Position numbers and translations under genes: made by a program. The notes below the pieces were generated by a model that was not told the DNA's origin, ran no database searches, and worked only from the letters and a program-made list of their open reading frames with translations. Of a stretch of 54,985 bases of DNA, positions 54,634 to 54,985 are shown piece after piece. The stretch's first letter is position 1. Every line of letters starts with the position of its first letter. This DNA is from Candidatus Nealsoniibacteriota bacterium (GTDB lineage Bacteria; Patescibacteriota; Minisyncoccia; Minisyncoccales; GWA2-38-27). The stretch covers positions 1 through 54,985 of the forward strand of contig JAUWWC010000004.1 of NCBI GenBank assembly GCA_030617105.1, read 5' to 3'.

Positions 54634-54757
54634 GACCACTATAAGAGAGCTACCTACTTTCGCCCAAAAGGACTATCATCGGCCTTAAGAGATTTCACTT
54701 CCGAGTTCGAAATGGGATCGGGTGGAGCACTCTCAGTATAACTCCCTTATAGTAGCC
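54634..54757 (-). rRNA. 5S ribosomal RNA
   Basis: On the minus strand the conserved core CCCGATCCCATTTCGAACTC then GGAAGTGAAA and GGCGAAAGTAGG is clear. The ends GGCTACTATAAG and CTTATAGTGGTC pair as helix I. The 5S lies about 25 nt downstream of 23S. Confidence 0.93.
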
Positions 54758-54781
54758 ACAATATATTACTAGCATTAATTG

Positions 54782-54985
<204 letters not shown>

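Overview
The window looks like a chromosomal contig of a Candidate Phyla Radiation (Patescibacteria) bacterium, most probably a Parcubacteria-type lineage. This is inferred from the A+T-rich sequence, short intergenic spaces, many tiny orphan membrane or secreted proteins, an Alg5-type glycosyltransferase fused to GtrA, a Cys-repeat secreted protein, and a serine recombinase whose reading frame runs into a tRNA. No taxonomic search was possible. TGA, TAA and TAG are all used as ordinary stops, so the standard code is assumed.

Layout. 1-6.6 kb: the 3' end of serS, a two-gene minus-strand unit of tiny membrane proteins, then a tightly packed envelope operon (alpha/beta hydrolase, MurF-like ligase, DegT aminotransferase, FemAB transferase, FtsQ). 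6.6-12.5 kb: a divergent lipid-linked glycosylation pair (GT39-like and GT2-GtrA), a type IV pilin-like protein, a glycerophosphodiesterase and an unknown membrane protein. 12.6-17 kb: grpE-dnaK-dnaJ, tRNA-Lys and a CYTH protein.

17.0-33.7 kb: an integrated mobile element of about 16.7 kb, bounded by a 34-bp perfect direct repeat that is the last 11 codons of the CYTH gene. Its left half (minus strand) has a large serine recombinase abutting tRNA-Ala, a replication-protein-like gene, a DNA methyltransferase, a Zn-ribbon protein and small plasmid-type genes. Several of these have leaders containing interleaved inverted repeats ending in terminators. Its right half (plus strand) has a candidate structured RNA, small membrane proteins and a compact seven-gene cluster that looks like a defence system: HTH regulator, two DNA methyltransferases, two unknown proteins, a ferredoxin-type Fe-S / PD-(D/E)XK nuclease fusion and a PHP-ATPase. 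This cluster is the best candidate for an undescribed system here.

33.7-46.9 kb: the displaced host downstream genes (histidine phosphatase, NUDIX, a nucleoside-deoxyribosyltransferase-like protein), then a string of orphan small genes each with its own near-consensus promoter and terminator, a Cys-rich repeat protein interrupted by TGA, a C-terminal processing protease, rplI, pyrG, rpmA, an FAD reductase, uppS and a beta-barrel-like protein. 46.9-54.3 kb (minus): a nuclease-like gene, a tyrosine recombinase, a Clp N-domain protein, gltX and the cell-elongation genes mrdA, mreD and mreC. 54.3-55 kb: a short plus-strand transcript with micro-ORFs facing the 3' end of a minus-strand 23S-5S rRNA operon.

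A recurrent theme is expression style. Many genes have a -10 hexamer ending 6-8 nt before the ATG (leaderless mRNAs), whereas the tiny orphan genes have longer leaders with strong Shine-Dalgarno sequences.
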